From Saccopteryx bilineata (taxonomy: Eukaryota; Chordata; Mammalia; Chiroptera; Emballonuridae): a stretch of 64,000 bases of DNA. The stretch's first letter is position 1. Each line of letters begins with the position of its first letter. Both the position numbers and the translations under genes were made by a program. Under the pieces are notes generated by a model that worked only from the letters and a program-made list of their open reading frames with translations, ran no database searches and was not told the DNA's origin. This document shows, in pieces, positions 1 through 11,752 of this stretch. The stretch is from contig NC_089490.1 of the NCBI RefSeq assembly GCF_036850765.1, positions 391,344,558-391,408,557 on the forward strand. Direction: 5' to 3'.

Positions 1-1080
1 GATTTTAGACCAAATAAGTTGTCTCTTCTTCGTTGTACTGGATTCTAGACATCACTTTTGTGATTTCCATCCATCCTTTATTAACGCATGCTAAATTGTG
101 ACCTTTTTCACAGGTTGACATACTCCAACATCTGCATTGTCACGAGTTTTGACATTTATCCTACATTTCCCAGATTCCAAATCTGTTTTTTCTTCCTACA
201 GAACATGACCTCCCTTTCTTCTTTTAAGACCTCTAATTCCTATTCCCTCTCATAAGTCCTGAACTACTGAAAAAATTTACAATTTCTACTCCTTTTTTCT
301 TACTTCTCACTAATGCTAAACTCCTTTTCCTTTAGTTCAATGAATTCTCTATCCTGACATTGTTCGTTTTTCACAGCACATTCTAAAGATAAAAGCTTTC
401 TTGAGCTCTTCTGTGCTAGGGCTCAGAAATGTCAAGAGGTGGGATTAAGAACCAGAGACATTTCATATTCAAATAATATGCTCTACAAACTAACACTGAG
501 GTCATGTTTTCAAATCTTCTCTTTCCATTTCTTTGCTTTTCTGGTCTTTCTCTCTCTTTTTTCTCCTGTTTTCACATCTTGGTAGTCATTTTTCCATTTT
601 ATATATTTTCACAAATTTCAAGATTTTATATATAATATTACTTTACTTATATGTGTGTTTCCTCAGAAGTTTTACCTTTTGAAAAACAACTTCCACGAAA
701 AAAGGATTAAGTTTTCAGTGACCCAGATTTTTGTGATAAAAGTCAATCTCTATATATTTTATAGTATGTATTATAATTTATCATGGGAAAATACTAAGTG
801 TGTATTAAATTCCAAGTGTTTTACACAGTAATGGCTCTAATGGTAAATATTATGAACCCAGTTTCTGGCTTCACAGAGCTTAGAGACTACTGGTAAATCA
901 GACAGACTAGTCAGGTCTTACCTACGCTAGAATGTGCAGAGTCTGTGGAGAGAGAAACACAATATATTAAGGGAGCCCCATGTAATTTCTTAAGGAAGTG
1001 ACATTTACTCTGAGACTTTGTCAGATCTTTCAGTTTCACAAGTTTATTTTGTTATTTTTACATTTAAGAAAACAAAATAA
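1..1080. other. AT-rich non-coding flank
   Basis: I see no gene here. The stretch is AT-rich, with pyrimidine-rich patches around 180-600 and no long open frame. A weak MIR/L2-like string (ccaagtgttttacacagt) lies near 815-830, too short to classify. Its right edge is the head of a SINE at 1081. Confidence 0.6.
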
Positions 1081-1345
1081 GCTTGACCACGTGGTGGCTC
1101 AGTGGATAGAGCATTGGCCTGGGTTGCCGAGGATCCAGGTTTGAAACCCAGAGGTCACTGGCTTGAGTGGTGGGTCACCAGCTTGAGCATTGAATCATAT
1201 ACATGACCCCATGGTTGCTGGTTTGAGCCCAAAGGTCACTGGCTTAAACCCAAGATTACTGGCTTGAGCAAGGAGGTCAAGGCACATATGAAAAAGCAAT
1301 CAGTGAATAACAGAGGTGCAGTATCAATTATTCTGCTTGAAAGAA
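1081..1345 (+). repeat. tRNA-derived SINE, 'gaccaggcggtggc' family
   Basis: The head (cttgaccacgtggtggctc, then ggatagagcattgg) contains tRNA-like A and B boxes. It is followed by the family's repeated 'ggtcactggcttgag' segments and the shared end motif 'aaggcacatatgaaaaagcaatcagtgaa'-type core. The usual GA-rich 3' part is missing, so the copy is 3'-truncated or decayed. The same family appears in the opposite orientation at 6859, 59917 and 61005. It resembles the SINE I know from rhinolophoid bats; the family name is inferred. Confidence 0.8.
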
Positions 1346-1850
1346 TTTTCTTTGATGACTCTTAAGTTTGGAAAGAAAAAAATTAAGCACTACTATAAGA
1401 TATGCAGGGGGAAATAATGTCTGCTTACCTGTTTCTATTATGGAGAAATCACTGCGTGGTGCTTCTTTCATAAAGATATGGTCTAGGTACTGTAAATTTT
1501 TGGTTTAAATTATTCAAGTAACAAATTCAGCCATTCCTGTTTTCCTGAACACCATACTTCCACTTTGAAATCTATCAGTGTTTCTTGGGTAAGAAATAGC
1601 CTCTTACTCATTGTGATAGCATCTTCCCTCCTGGATGTTGCATATTTAACTCAGTAACCTGTTTATCAAGTGGTGACTTAGAAAACAACAGAGGAGGTTT
1701 CCTGTGCAGTGCACCTTCTCCCTGTGGAATACGGTCTGAGGAGCACTGTCTCCTGGCCACTCCTCTCCACCTTCTTCCTTCCTCTCCATGTTTGGAGAGT
1801 GGGAGCAATTCCCCTTTGGGAAAGGCTGTATAGAGACATCCCTAGTCTTT

Positions 1851-2211
1851 TTTTTTTTTCTGAAGCTGGAAACGGGGAGGCAGTCAGACAGACTCCCGCA
1901 TGCACCCGACTGGGATCCACCCAGCACACCCACCAGGGGGCGATGCTCTGCCCATCTGGGGCATCGCTCTGTTGCAACCAGAGCCAGTCTAGTGCCTGAG
2001 GCAGAGGTCATGGAGCCATCCCCAGCGCCCGGGCCATCTTTGCTCCAATGGAGCCTTGGCTGCGGGAGGGGAAGAGAGAGACAGAGAGGAAGGAGAGGGG
2101 AAAGGGTGGAGAAGTAGATGGGTGCTTCTCCTGTGTGCCCTGGCAGGGAATCGAACCCGGGACTTCCGCACGCCAGGCTGACGCTCTACCACTGAGCCAA
2201 CCAGCCAGGGC
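1851..2211 (-). repeat. Ves-type tRNA-derived SINE, full length, with target-site duplication
   Basis: On the minus strand the element starts with the tRNA-like head at its right end (ccctggctggttggctcagt and the B-box-like gggttcgattccc). It runs through the GC-rich body and ends in an A-rich tail, seen here as the T run at 1851. A perfect 18-bp target-site duplication, gagacatccctagtcttt, lies at 1833-1850 and 2212-2229. The perfect duplication and modest divergence mark it as fairly recent. Several open frames fall inside it but they are SINE sequence, not genes. Confidence 0.92.
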
Positions 2212-2229
2212 GAGACATCCCTAGTCTTT

Positions 2230-4025
2230 AAGTTGGTCTGTAGGTACATAGAAACTCTGAGGGTACTAAATATGAAGTTGTTAAATAGAATTTCTTAACC
2301 TCAAGGAATGCAATGTGGAAATTACTTGGACTTCATGCATCACCATCTAGGTTGTTTATGTGGTCATGCCATGGATAGAATTTATCTTTCCTTACAGATA
2401 TGTAGAAAAAAAAAAGATTTTGTATGAGAGGATATAGTATCCTAAGTCTCAAGTTTTCTGTATCAGAAAGTGAGGATAGGAAAATGACATTATGAAGCCT
2501 TTAATACTAATAGGAGAGAAAAGATAGGGTGACTTTTATTATTGCCATAAATATTTGGTAAGCTATATAACATAATCAGTACACACATCAGCTTTTCTCT
2601 ACTTACTTGAGGCCTTCAATAAGTATGTAACTATGGAAGATAGTCTTCTGTAACCTTCAGGAGACGCAGAAAACTTTGTGCCCTGTAGATCGGTCACATG
2701 AACAGGAATCTGACTGCCTGTTCATCATTTAGACTGAGCTGGTGTGTTCCATCTATGAAAAGTGACCCATTATTCATGCAGGCAAAGTTAAATATTTCTA
2801 ATGCAATGCTATTTTGACTCTTATTATACTACATTTTGAGTGTTACTCCAAAATTTGACTTCTTTGCCTTTCATAAACTCCTTGATTCCAGGGCATGTGT
2901 CTTATTTACTGACGGGTGCACATCCAGCTCCACATATGAAGCTATTTGCATAGAACATGGGCTTTTAGGGGACTCAATAATTTACACCATGTCATTTAAT
3001 CTTTCAAAATCATTAACGACACATATTGTGTTTTCTTACAGTTTAGGAAAGGAGTGGAATCTGGACAGTGGTATGAAATAAGGACACAATATGCATTAGT
3101 GAAGACAGGAGTGGGAGCAGAGAGGTGAGTTAGGAGGTGATTGCAATAACCTATGTGGAAAACGAGAGCGGCCAGGATCAGGCTTGTAGATGTGTAGACA
3201 TTGTAGACAGTGGTCCCAGGATTTTCACAGACATTGTGCTCAAGACATCTCTCTCTTTTTTTTTACTCTCAATTTTGTCACACATAAAATCAGCCTTATT
3301 AGAAAATATGACTTTTATCAAATGCATCTCTTGTATCTACCTGGCTAATGAGTCCCCCAAATCATGCTAATCCTGTCTTTTAACTCTATTAGTTCACATT
3401 TATGTAATCTTTTAAAAGCCGAAATACTTAAACACAACTCTTTATTTTCAGTATTGTATTTTGCTCTTATCAATCTTCTCTTTCTTATTTCAGTAATTAT
3501 TAATATATTATTCTAAGATATAAGTCAAATTATGACATTTTTTTCTCTTGATTTTTTTCCCTGGCTCTCTTTGGTTCTCATGATTGTATTATATTGTGCA
3601 CTGCACCAGAGACAGAGAGGTGTCTACCAAATTCAGTTCTCCTTCATTTTATTTTTTTTTTAAATTTCCATGATATCCAGGATGTGTTTCTTGACTCTCT
3701 TGTAGCTTGTGAGAACATGTGACTTAGTCCTTGGCAATGAAATAGGAAAGAAAAGAATGTGTACAGATTTATTCACTTACTTAGGAGGATGTCTCTTGGA
3801 ATTTCCCTTATCCTTATTTTAGCTGGCTGGTCCTAACTGACCACAACAACCATGGAAGTCACCAGTGAAAAATATCAAAGTCATCTGTCCCTGAATGATT
3901 ATATAGGGTTGAGTCTCACACTAAGCTTGGAATCCTGTCCTAGATTATCTTTTTTAAAACTTAAAATCTTAGAATCATAGGGATTTTCTAGTATTCTGTC
4001 TAGTTTAACCTAATTAGGATGATAC
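2230..4025. other. Non-coding stretch, no gene seen
   Basis: This is AT-rich sequence with short chance open frames (about 80 codons at 2836 and 3137) that lack recognisable domains and codon bias. I could not assign a repeat family with confidence. The part around 3640-3960 has the look of an old transposon remnant but has no termini I can define. Confidence 0.5.
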
Positions 4026-5058
4026 ATTGATTTTTCTTCTTTAGATATATTTTTATTTTTTAATTACAGTTTATATTTGATATTGTTCTGTATTAGTTTT
4101 AGATGAACAGCATACAGATTACACAATTATGTAATTTACAAAGTGGTCCCCTTGATATTTCTACTCACCCCTGCATGAATTTTCTAATAACTTTCTCCAC
4201 TCTCATCCCCCTTGTTTCAAATACTCATTATGTATGACATGACTGCGCATACCTGGTCACAGTTATTTGGTTCAAGAGTGGATGTTATATCAAACATCGG
4301 TCAACCAGAATAATTTCTTGTAACTTTTTGATAAGTACCAAGAGATTTTATTTCCTTTCAATGTATATCCATAAGTGAGCTTGCTGGATCATATAGTCAT
4401 TTTGTTTTTAATTTTTGAGGAACCTCTATACTGTTTACTGTAGTGGCTATACCAATTTACATTCCCACCAAAAAGGGTTCTCTTCATATGTTCACTAACA
4501 TGTATCTCATGTCTATCTCTCTCTTTTTTCTTCTTGGGGAAATGTCTCTTTCCTTCTTTTTTAAAATTTATTTTTAATTGACCTTATTGGGGTGACATTG
4601 GTTAATAATATCATACAGGTTTCAAGTGTACATTTCTATGACATATGATCAGGATATCACGCTGTGTGCCCACCACCCAAAGTTAAATCATCTTCATGTC
4701 TCTTTTTGATAATGGACATCCTACTAGGTATAAAGTGATATATAATTGTGGTTTTCATTTGCATCTCCTTGATGATTAGTGATGTTGAGCATCTTTTAAT
4801 ATGCCTGTTGACCATTTGTAGTTCTTTGGAAAAATTGTCCATTTAGGTCCTTTGCCAAGTTTTTAATATGGTTATAGTTTTTTTTCTATTGAGTTGTATT
4901 AGTCCTTTATATATATTTGCATATTAACCCTTATTTAAGTCTTTAATCCATTTTGAATTGATTTTTGTATATGCTGTGAGGTAGGTGTCCTACCTAATAC
5001 ATTTCAGGTTGATTTTTGTGAGTGGTGTAAGATAGAAATCTAATTTTCCTTTTCTTTC

Positions 5059-5188
5059 TTTCCCTTCCCTTCCCTTCCCTTCCCTTCCCTTCCCTTCCCT
5101 TCCCTTCCCTTCCCTTCCCTTCCCTTCCCTTCCCTTCCCTTCCCTTCCCTTCCCTTCCCTTCCCTCCCCTCCCCTCCCCTCCCCTTCC
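5059..5188. repeat. (TTCCC)n pentanucleotide microsatellite
   Basis: About 25 uninterrupted TTCCC units grade into CTCCC variants up to about 5290. It sits inside the antisense L1. The long lysine/glycine/glutamate-rich minus-strand frames across it are artefacts of the repeat. Confidence 0.95.
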
Positions 5189-5412
5189 CATTCTTTTCCT
5201 TTTCTTTCCCTGGCTCCCCTCCCCTCCTCATGTCTCCTCTCCCCTCTCCCTCCCTCCCCTCCACTCCCCTCCACTCCTCTCCCCTCCTCTTTTCTTCTTT
5301 TCTTTTTTGCTTGTGGATATTCAGTTTTTCATTACCATTTATTGAAGAGACTATTTTTTTTCCCTTGTGCATTCTTGATGCCTTTTTTTTGGTCATATAT
5401 GAGTGAGTTTAA

Positions 5413-5762
5413 TTTTTATTTTACTTTAGTGGGAGGAGGGGAGGCAAGGAGACAGACTCTCGCATGTGCTTCGACCAGGATCCAGGATCCACCCAGCAAG
5501 CCCACTAGGTGGTGATGTCTGCCCATCTGGATCACAGGACTTTTAGTGCCTGAGGCAGAGGCAAAGGAGCATCCTCAGAGCCAGAGGCCAACTCGCTTGA
5601 ACCAATTGAGCCATGGCTGTGAGAAGAGAGAGAGAAAGAGAGAGTGAGAGAAGGGGGTTGGAGAAGCAGATGGTTGCTTCTCCTGTGTGCCCTGACTGGG
5701 AATCAAACCCAGGACATTCATATGCTGTCTGATGCTCTATCACTGAGCCAACTGGTCTGGTC
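5413..5762 (-). repeat. Ves-type SINE, diverged
   Basis: It has the same body and head order as the SINE at 1851, in reverse: gagacagactctcgcatg near the left and the tRNA-like head ending 'gagccaactggtctggtc' at the right. It has lost part of the GC-rich centre and carries more substitutions than the copies at 1851 or 37490. It is inserted in the antisense L1, whose sequence continues immediately to the right. Confidence 0.88.
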
Positions 5763-5865
5763 TAAGAATGGGTTTATTTATGGGATTTTTATTGATCTAT
5801 TTTCCTGTTTGCATACCAATATCATCCTGTTTTGATTGCTAAGTTTTGTAATATACCGGGCAGGG

Positions 5866-5996
5866 CATAAGTATATTACATAAGTAGGTTCACAGTTTTT
5901 TTGAATGGAAAATAATAATTAATAAATAATAATAGAAGAATAAACTATTTTATATACTCATGACTATAAACCTACGTTTTCATCTTCCTGTAGTTT
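5866..5996. mobile_element. Possible mariner-type MITE remnant
   Basis: The left part (gggcataag...ataagtaggttcacagt) and the right part (actataaacctacgttttc) are roughly inverted around a T/A-rich centre. This matches the arrangement of short non-autonomous Tc1/mariner elements whose arms read 'gggcaaaagtaggttTACAGT'. The arms are imperfect and I cannot see a TA duplication. An unrelated AT-rich hairpin is possible. Confidence 0.35.
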
Positions 5997-6846
5997 GAAA
6001 TCAGCTTTGCTCTTCTTGCTTGCTGGAAATTGCTTAGCTACAGTGGTGTTTTATGTTGCTTAATGCATAATTAAGCCCAATGTAGTTGGATGCTAGTTAA
6101 GTCACAGTTTCTTTTAAACTAATTTAGTACATTGCAGCACTCAAAATAAGTAGAAATATGCAAATGCACTGTTGCTGCTACTGGTGCCTTTTTCTGTACT
6201 CCATTTATAAATGCAAGACTGTGCATCAGAAATCAATTTAAATCCAGGCAAAGGGTAAACAGTCATGCTGAATACCTTCCTGACATGAACAAGGCTGTCA
6301 TTGACAAAGAAGATAGAGAGAATGGAGTCACAGCCTGCACTGTTGATAAAATAAAAAAAAGTGAAATTAAAGAAGGGACAAATCACAAGATGTCTGTGAG
6401 TTGTATACTGAAAACAACCTTTTGGACAAAGTCAGCTCTCAATGGCTCAAACGTTTACACATATTAAGGTTCTCAATAGCATGTGTCTTTCAAGTCCTGT
6501 ATGTGTGTGTGCCTGTGTTTCACATCCAATATATTATTTTCATCTCAATAGATCAGTAGTAAATAGCTACCTCATACAAGTCTCACTTGAAGTTATCAGC
6601 CTCATTTTCAGGGGAAAAATGTAGTTTATATGCATTTTTAAAGAGAAAAATCAAAATTAAGAAACAGGAAAACAATGTACGTGTTTTGAAATTTTTGTTA
6701 ACACTAGAAAAAAAAATCACTGGCAATGGCCCATTTAAAAATAAAACCTTTTTCTTGGCACTATGAGCCCATGCTGACTGGGTCTATGGGGCACTGCTAT
6801 TGGAGGACAAAGCTGTGCCATACACTCAGTGACAGATATACTTTAT
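5997..6846. other. Non-coding stretch, no gene seen
   Basis: The open frames at 6141, 6285 and 6442 are 60-81 codons long, lack domains and overlap on opposite strands. I regard them as chance frames. No repeat family is recognisable apart from short AT-rich runs. Confidence 0.5.
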
Positions 6847-6858
6847 CATTCACTCTTT

Positions 6859-7235
6859 TTTTTTTCTTTTTAGTGAGAGAGAGAGTGAGAGAGAGAGAGA
6901 CAGACAGACAGGAAGGGAGTGAGATGAGAAACCTCAACTTGTAGTTATGGCACCTTAGTTTTTCATTGATTGCTTTCTCATATGTGCCTTGACAGGGGGT
7001 GAGGGCTGCAGCCGAGCCAGTGACCCCTTGCTCAAGCCAGCGACCTTTGGGCCAGTGACCATGGGATCATGTCTATGATCCCACATTCAAGCCAGTGACC
7101 CTGTGCTCAAGCTGGTGAGCCTGCAATCAAGCCGGAGGAGCCTGTGCGCAAGCTGGTGACCTCAGGGTTTTGAACCTGGGCCTTCAGTGTCCCAAGCTGA
7201 TGCTCTATCCACTGTGCCACCGCCTGGTCAAGCAC
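6859..7235 (-). repeat. tRNA-derived SINE, 'gaccaggcggtggc' family, with TSD
   Basis: The head is at the right end (minus strand: cttgaccaggcggtggcac). The GA-rich 3' part (gagagagacagacagacagg) and T-rich tail are at the left. A perfect 12-bp target duplication, cattcactcttt, flanks it at 6847-6858 and 7236-7247. The internal 'caagccagtgacc' motifs repeat several times, as in the other copies of this family. Confidence 0.9.
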
Positions 7236-7247
7236 CATTCACTCTTT

Positions 7248-8344
7248 AAATGTGCTGTTTATTATTTCTGATGAACTCTTACCAAACCTAGCACATAGAT
7301 TATTCTGACACACAGTCTTCTTACCTATTACAGGATTTGGGCATGATGGTTTTATGATTTGTAAAATAAAACCTCAACTTCATCTAGCATTCCTATGCTT
7401 CTCATTATGTGTTCTAGCTATAAAAATAAACTTCCTATTTCCCTATCCTTTCTAAGTCTGTGCTTTTTTACATCTTTCTGTTTCTCTTCCCAGTGTATTA
7501 ATGAATCTGACACACCCTCAACACAAACTTAGCTAATAAATTATATTTTAGAATTTTGCCCAACAACACATGGTAAATATGATCACACAATTTCAGGAGG
7601 TTAAGGGTTTGGAACCCAATCAGAAACTCAAGAGTTTTTGACATAAATTGGTATCAGGTTGATCTTCTGTATTCAAACCTCCCAGTTCCTCGAACAATAT
7701 TTATCACCTCTTTCTTCTGCTCTTGAAGAACTCAGTTCTGTTAAGTGGATGAAGTATATCTAGGACTCTTCTGAGATTTAGGGTGGTCCATGGACTACAC
7801 AATGTTTGCTCAACAGAAGTCAAATCACAGAAATTTGGGAGAATCTTAAACATAACACATTTTTATTTTCCAGCTAACACGGAAAGTTACATCTAAAATT
7901 AGAAACAAGTGTGTGCACATTTCTGCTTTCTATGCCACACACTCTATTGGATAGATATTGCATATGCTTTTTAACAAAGCTATTTGTTTTAACAATGTTT
8001 CTATAAAGCTATATGTTTCAATAAAACTTTATATTTTCAATCAAATTCTTTGTACATTCCTTTTATACAGATTATATGTTCTCATATCAATTCAACTACT
8101 TTGTATTGGATACTTTTTTGTCCTATACCCCACCTCTTGGGCATTACCTCCTGGACACAATATTGTTTATTTCTGTCCATTAAAATTTGCTGACTATGAA
8201 TTAACACACTATTTTTGAGTTTATTTGATTTTTTGTTTTTTTGAACTGTGTCTCTTTCTTGGTTATTCAAAGTATTTGATGGGATCCTCTGTCTACGTAT
8301 TTGTGAGTGGCTCTTAGTAGAAAACATTCCTAGATGTTTTTCTA
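7248..8344. other. Non-coding stretch, no gene seen
   Basis: AT-rich sequence without a recognisable gene. The 86-codon frame at 7958 is rich in Leu, Tyr and Phe because of the base composition. I found no family signature. Confidence 0.5.
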
Positions 8345-8990
8345 TTATTTTCCAGTAAGTGGCACTGGATTAGAAAGTTTATCTCTGTAAAATCCCTGGG
8401 CTGGCTCCCACTGCCTGGTGGCTGCCGTCATGCTGTAGCCGTGAATTGGAGGTGGGGTGGGCTGAGGGTCCTGGTTGCCTTTCTGTTCTTTGCAGCAATG
8501 GCCACCTTGGGCCTTTGCCTGTTGTCTCCTGTGCCCTGATGGACTAGGGACTAGACACAGAGCACCCTTTTTGCTCAGGGGAAATGGTGGTTCTGTGGAA
8601 TTAGCACTTTGTGTTTCCAGATCTCTGTCCAAAGTGTGGGCTGCAAACAGACTGCAGGAGAACCGGCAGAGTCCCAGTGTTGCATCCCCTGCTCTGTCCC
8701 AGAACTCAGCCATTGCTCTAGTTTTTCACTCCTGACAATGACCCTCCCGCCCCATCTCTCCACTCCTCCTGGCAGGAGGAAACCCAGATACAACTGGGTT
8801 GGTTCCTCCCCTCTCTGGAGCCCAGCCATGCGTGGTCCATTGAAATGCTGTGTCTCTATCTTTTTGCATCCTCATCCCCATCCTCACTGTTCCATGCCCA
8901 CCTTCAGTTGCTTCAATGTGTGGCTCTTTCAGGTGTACCTGTGTACCATCAGGGCGAGAATCCTTTGCTGAGTTATAGCTGCTCAAATAG
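8345..8990. other. Unidentified GC-rich block
   Basis: Base composition shifts sharply to GC-rich between AT-rich neighbours, and frames of 84-122 codons open on both strands. None shows a protein family I recognise. The abrupt composition change and the position just left of the first OR5F1 unit suggest an inserted element, perhaps an LTR, an L1 5' UTR or a processed pseudogene. I saw no convincing termini, poly(A) or target duplication, and no second copy elsewhere in the window. Confidence 0.4.
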
Positions 8991-9057
8991 CTGAAATTTC
9001 AACGGGAGAGATCAAGGGGATCTCTCACTCCCCCATTCCTCTCTTAATGCTTTATAA

Positions 9058-10807
9058 TTTAATTTCTTTTGAGTTGAAGAGAATAAACAATATTTGGAAC
9101 TTTTTTTATATAAATGCATTGAACAGTAAGCAAAAATATGATGATAAAAACATTTTTTACAAATATCAATGGGTTTAAGAAATAATAAAAGTTTACGTAA
9201 GAAACCCCTATGCAATGAATTAAAAAGTAAGCAACGTAATTAGTGATAATATCTCCCAAGACTTTTTAAATGAGATTAGGTAAATGTAGCAGAACTGAAC
9301 TAAAGGGTAGAAAACATGTCTTAAAATATGTCTAAAATCCCAAATATCAGAATAACTGGATTCATTTCCCACACATGGTTTTTATTTCTGTTTTACTGAA
9401 AATTAAAACATTAATAGAAGGAATAAATTAGTTTTAATTTGTGAAGTATCCTGGCCCTATGTATGCTTTCATTGAATACAGAAGAAAAGAAAAGCAGAAA
9501 GAATTCAACCTATGAGCTCCAGCTGGTACAGAAGAAAGTAGACGAGGTCCTCAGGAAAGAGTGAGCCACCTCTGAGGACAGCCTGACCATTCAGCTGCGG
9601 AGGCTCTGGGGCAGGTAACTATTGTGCTATATATCTGTGGGGTGAGAGTGTGGTACACAGGTGCACAGCCAACACCAATACCTTCAAGAACATTTGTTTG
9701 GCCAAGGTCACCTACGTGGACCACTGAGACCATTATGAGTGGTCAAACTAGATAACCTCTTTGTGACAAACCATAAGGTCTGCTAGGCCATATCCCAGAG
9801 GACTTGTTCATCACAGCATCCATCAGCTGGAATAAGAGAAAGGTTGTGGGGAATTTCCTTTCAAGAAATTCAGTAAATGTGACTGTCTACTAAAAAAAGC
9901 CCTGACCCCACTCAGTTTCCCCCAGGTTTTACCGAGACAGCTCTCTGTCTGCCTCCGTATTAGTAGTACTTAAGTTTGATATTAAGATGATTTTTTATTG
10001 ACTACTGAGAGAGTATTTCTATATGCAGGACATCCATGAGCCTATGGTAAATAATATATGTCAGATCCATCCATTGTCTTCCTGCTTTAAACTCTTTGCA
10101 GCAGCTAATTGTGTATGTATGTGGACTTCTGTGTGTGTGTGTCAGTCTGGGAGAAAGAAAGTGAGATAATTGGAAATTTTTGAGGAGAAAGGAATAAAAT
10201 AGAGCAAATTACCACCATTCTGGTACATTCTATCAGACAAAAGTTTCCTTGATGTCACACATTTAAACAACTCACATTTATTTTTGAAAGAATATGTATC
10301 TGCTTTGGGGCAAGGAGGGAAACAGAAGCTGGGGAGTTTACAGCGGCAATTAAACTACAGTCTTGAAATTGAAGTATTTTTCCAGGGGATAATTCAATAT
10401 TTAAAAAAGCGTATCTATATAGTTAAATTTAATACATTTTTCCCATATGATATATAATAAACTACTACAAATAAAAATGGTGGAAAAATATACATGAGAA
10501 AAATAAATGTATAATTACAAGTATTTACTATAATTAGTTTTATGTAATATTGTGACTTTTGTTCCTAAACACTCAATACCTTTCTTATCCTAGGTAAGAT
10601 TTTATTGCAAATAAACCTTATTGTTTAGGAGCCAGTGATGATACCAAATAGTTAGATGAAAGTTTCATGGTCTTATGTACATTTGGTAATATATTTGAAT
10701 AATAATACAGGACATAATTACTTAGAAAAAATTTAATGAGAAGTTGTAGGCTTGACCAGGCTTTGAAAATTTATTAAATATTCTTCTATGTTCAGATAAT
10801 TAAGCAA
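9058..10807. repeat. Segmental duplication block D1 (downstream of OR copy 1)
   Basis: This block is homologous to about 20340-22451 and 51030-53584, the downstream flanks of copies 2 and 5. Shared landmarks are the 'ataactggatt' string near 9350, the 'agaaagaattcaacc' string near 9500, a conserved non-coding stretch at 9480-9800 and the gene-proximal 'tatttcagg'-poor AT-rich tail. Homology fades to the left at about 9055, which I take as the left edge of the array. No gene other than the receptor is seen. Confidence 0.75.
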
Positions 10808-11752
10808 TCACAGCAATGAAGGGATTCTTTTCCTTGTAATTACAGTGCGTAAAGCCTTTTTTACATCCTTATTCCGGAAGCTGTAGACCAGAGGGTTCAA
10901 CATGGGGATCACCATTGTATAGAACACGGAAACCACTTTGTCCTGACTCAGGGAATAGCTGGAAGTAGGTCTCAGGTAAGTATACATGGAGGTGGAATAG
11001 AATAGAAATATAGCTATTAGGTGAGAGGCACACGTAGAGAAAGCTTTGTGCCTCCCCTCCCCTGAATGCATACGGAAGATGGAGAAGAGAATGTAAGTGT
11101 AAGAGGAGAGGATGAGCACCAGAACCCCCACCAAATTCACTCCAGCAAAAGTGGAAAAGATGCTTTCATTCAGGTGTGTGTCAGAACATGAGAGCTTAAA
11201 AATGGGAGGGCTGTCACAGAAGAAGTGGTGGATGACATTGGAACTGCAGAACGGCAAGCTGCTAACGTAACTTGTGTTCACCATGGAGTTCAACAGCCCC
11301 GCCGTGAAGGCCCCTGCTGCCATTTTTAGGCAGACTGTCCTGGACATGACCAAGGGGTAAAGCAGAGGGTTGCATATGGCCACATAGCGGTCATAGGCCA
11401 TTAACCCAAAGAGGAGGCATTCAGTAGTGGCCAAGGCGATAAAGAAGTACATCTGCAGAAAGCAGCCAGCAAATGAGATGGTTTTCTTCTCTGAAAATAA
11501 ATCCACCAGTACCTTTGGGGTGACGTTGGAGGAACAACAAACATCCACAAAGGACAGGTTAGCCAGGAAGAAATACATGGGTGTGTGAAGTCGTGAATCA
11601 ATCCTGATTAAGAAGATCATCCCAACATTCCCCCAGACTGTCAGAGTGTAGATCACAAAAATGAGCAAAAAGAGGACAATCTGTAGCTCCAGCGTGTCTG
11701 TTAATCCCAGCAGGATGAACTCTGTCACCAAGGTGTAATTTGTTCTGGTCAT
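10808..11752 (-). CDS. OR5F1: Odorant receptor OR5F1-like, copy 1
   Basis: This is an intact 314-codon, intronless class II odorant receptor: a seven-helix GPCR that couples odorant binding to the olfactory G protein in cilia of olfactory neurons. Visible landmarks are the N-terminal sequon NYT (residue 5), GN at 41-42 in TM1, LHTPMYFF at the end of IL1, disulfide Cys97, [10 protein letters not shown] with DRY at 121-123, the EL2 cysteines at 169, 179 and 189, KAFSTCASH at 236-244 before TM6, and [12 protein letters not shown] in TM7. The opening and helix sequences match the human OR5F1 that I know, including its 314-residue length. It is the most divergent copy of the array (for example [27 protein letters not shown]). 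The ATG was chosen because MTRTNYT is shared by the array. Confidence 0.96.
   Translation of the reverse strand: MTRTNYTLVTEFILLGLTDTLELQIVLFLLIFVIYTLTVWGNVGMIFLIRIDSRLHTPMYFFLANLSFVDVCCSSNVTPKVLVDLFSEKKTISFAGCFLQMYFFIALATTECLLFGLMAYDRYVAICNPLLYPLVMSRTVCLKMAAGAFTAGLLNSMVNTSYVSSLPFCSSNVIHHFFCDSPPIFKLSCSDTHLNESIFSTFAGVNLVGVLVLILSSYTYILFSIFRMHSGEGRHKAFSTCASHLIAIFLFYSTSMYTYLRPTSSYSLSQDKVVSVFYTMVIPMLNPLVYSFRNKDVKKALRTVITRKRIPSLL

Larger units (their letters stand above)
4026..5860 (-). repeat. Antisense L1 LINE mosaic, interrupted
   Basis: Read on the minus strand this is the 3' end of L1. The 3' UTR signature (attacagtttatatttgat and tacacaattatgtaattta on the plus strand) is followed by ORF2-derived sequence, for example 'tttgcatctccttgatgatt' near 4760. 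A second, younger L1 3' end appears to be nested near 4556-4710. The element is then broken by a TTCCC tract, resumes at about 5300-5400, is broken again by a SINE and resumes at 5763-5860. No usable ORF2 remains. Confidence 0.8.

Noticed and set aside
1851..2211. tRNA gene suggested by A and B boxes
   Set aside because: The tRNA-like head belongs to a SINE with body, tail and target duplication. It does not fold into an intact cloverleaf with a mature 3' end.
4990..5396. Gly/Lys/Arg-rich minus-strand frames
   Set aside because: Translation of a TTCCC pentanucleotide tract inside an L1.
8345..8986. Frames of 84-122 codons on both strands as a coding gene
   Set aside because: Opposite-strand frames overlap fully, none has a recognisable domain, and GC-richness alone lowers stop frequency. 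Kept only as an unidentified block.
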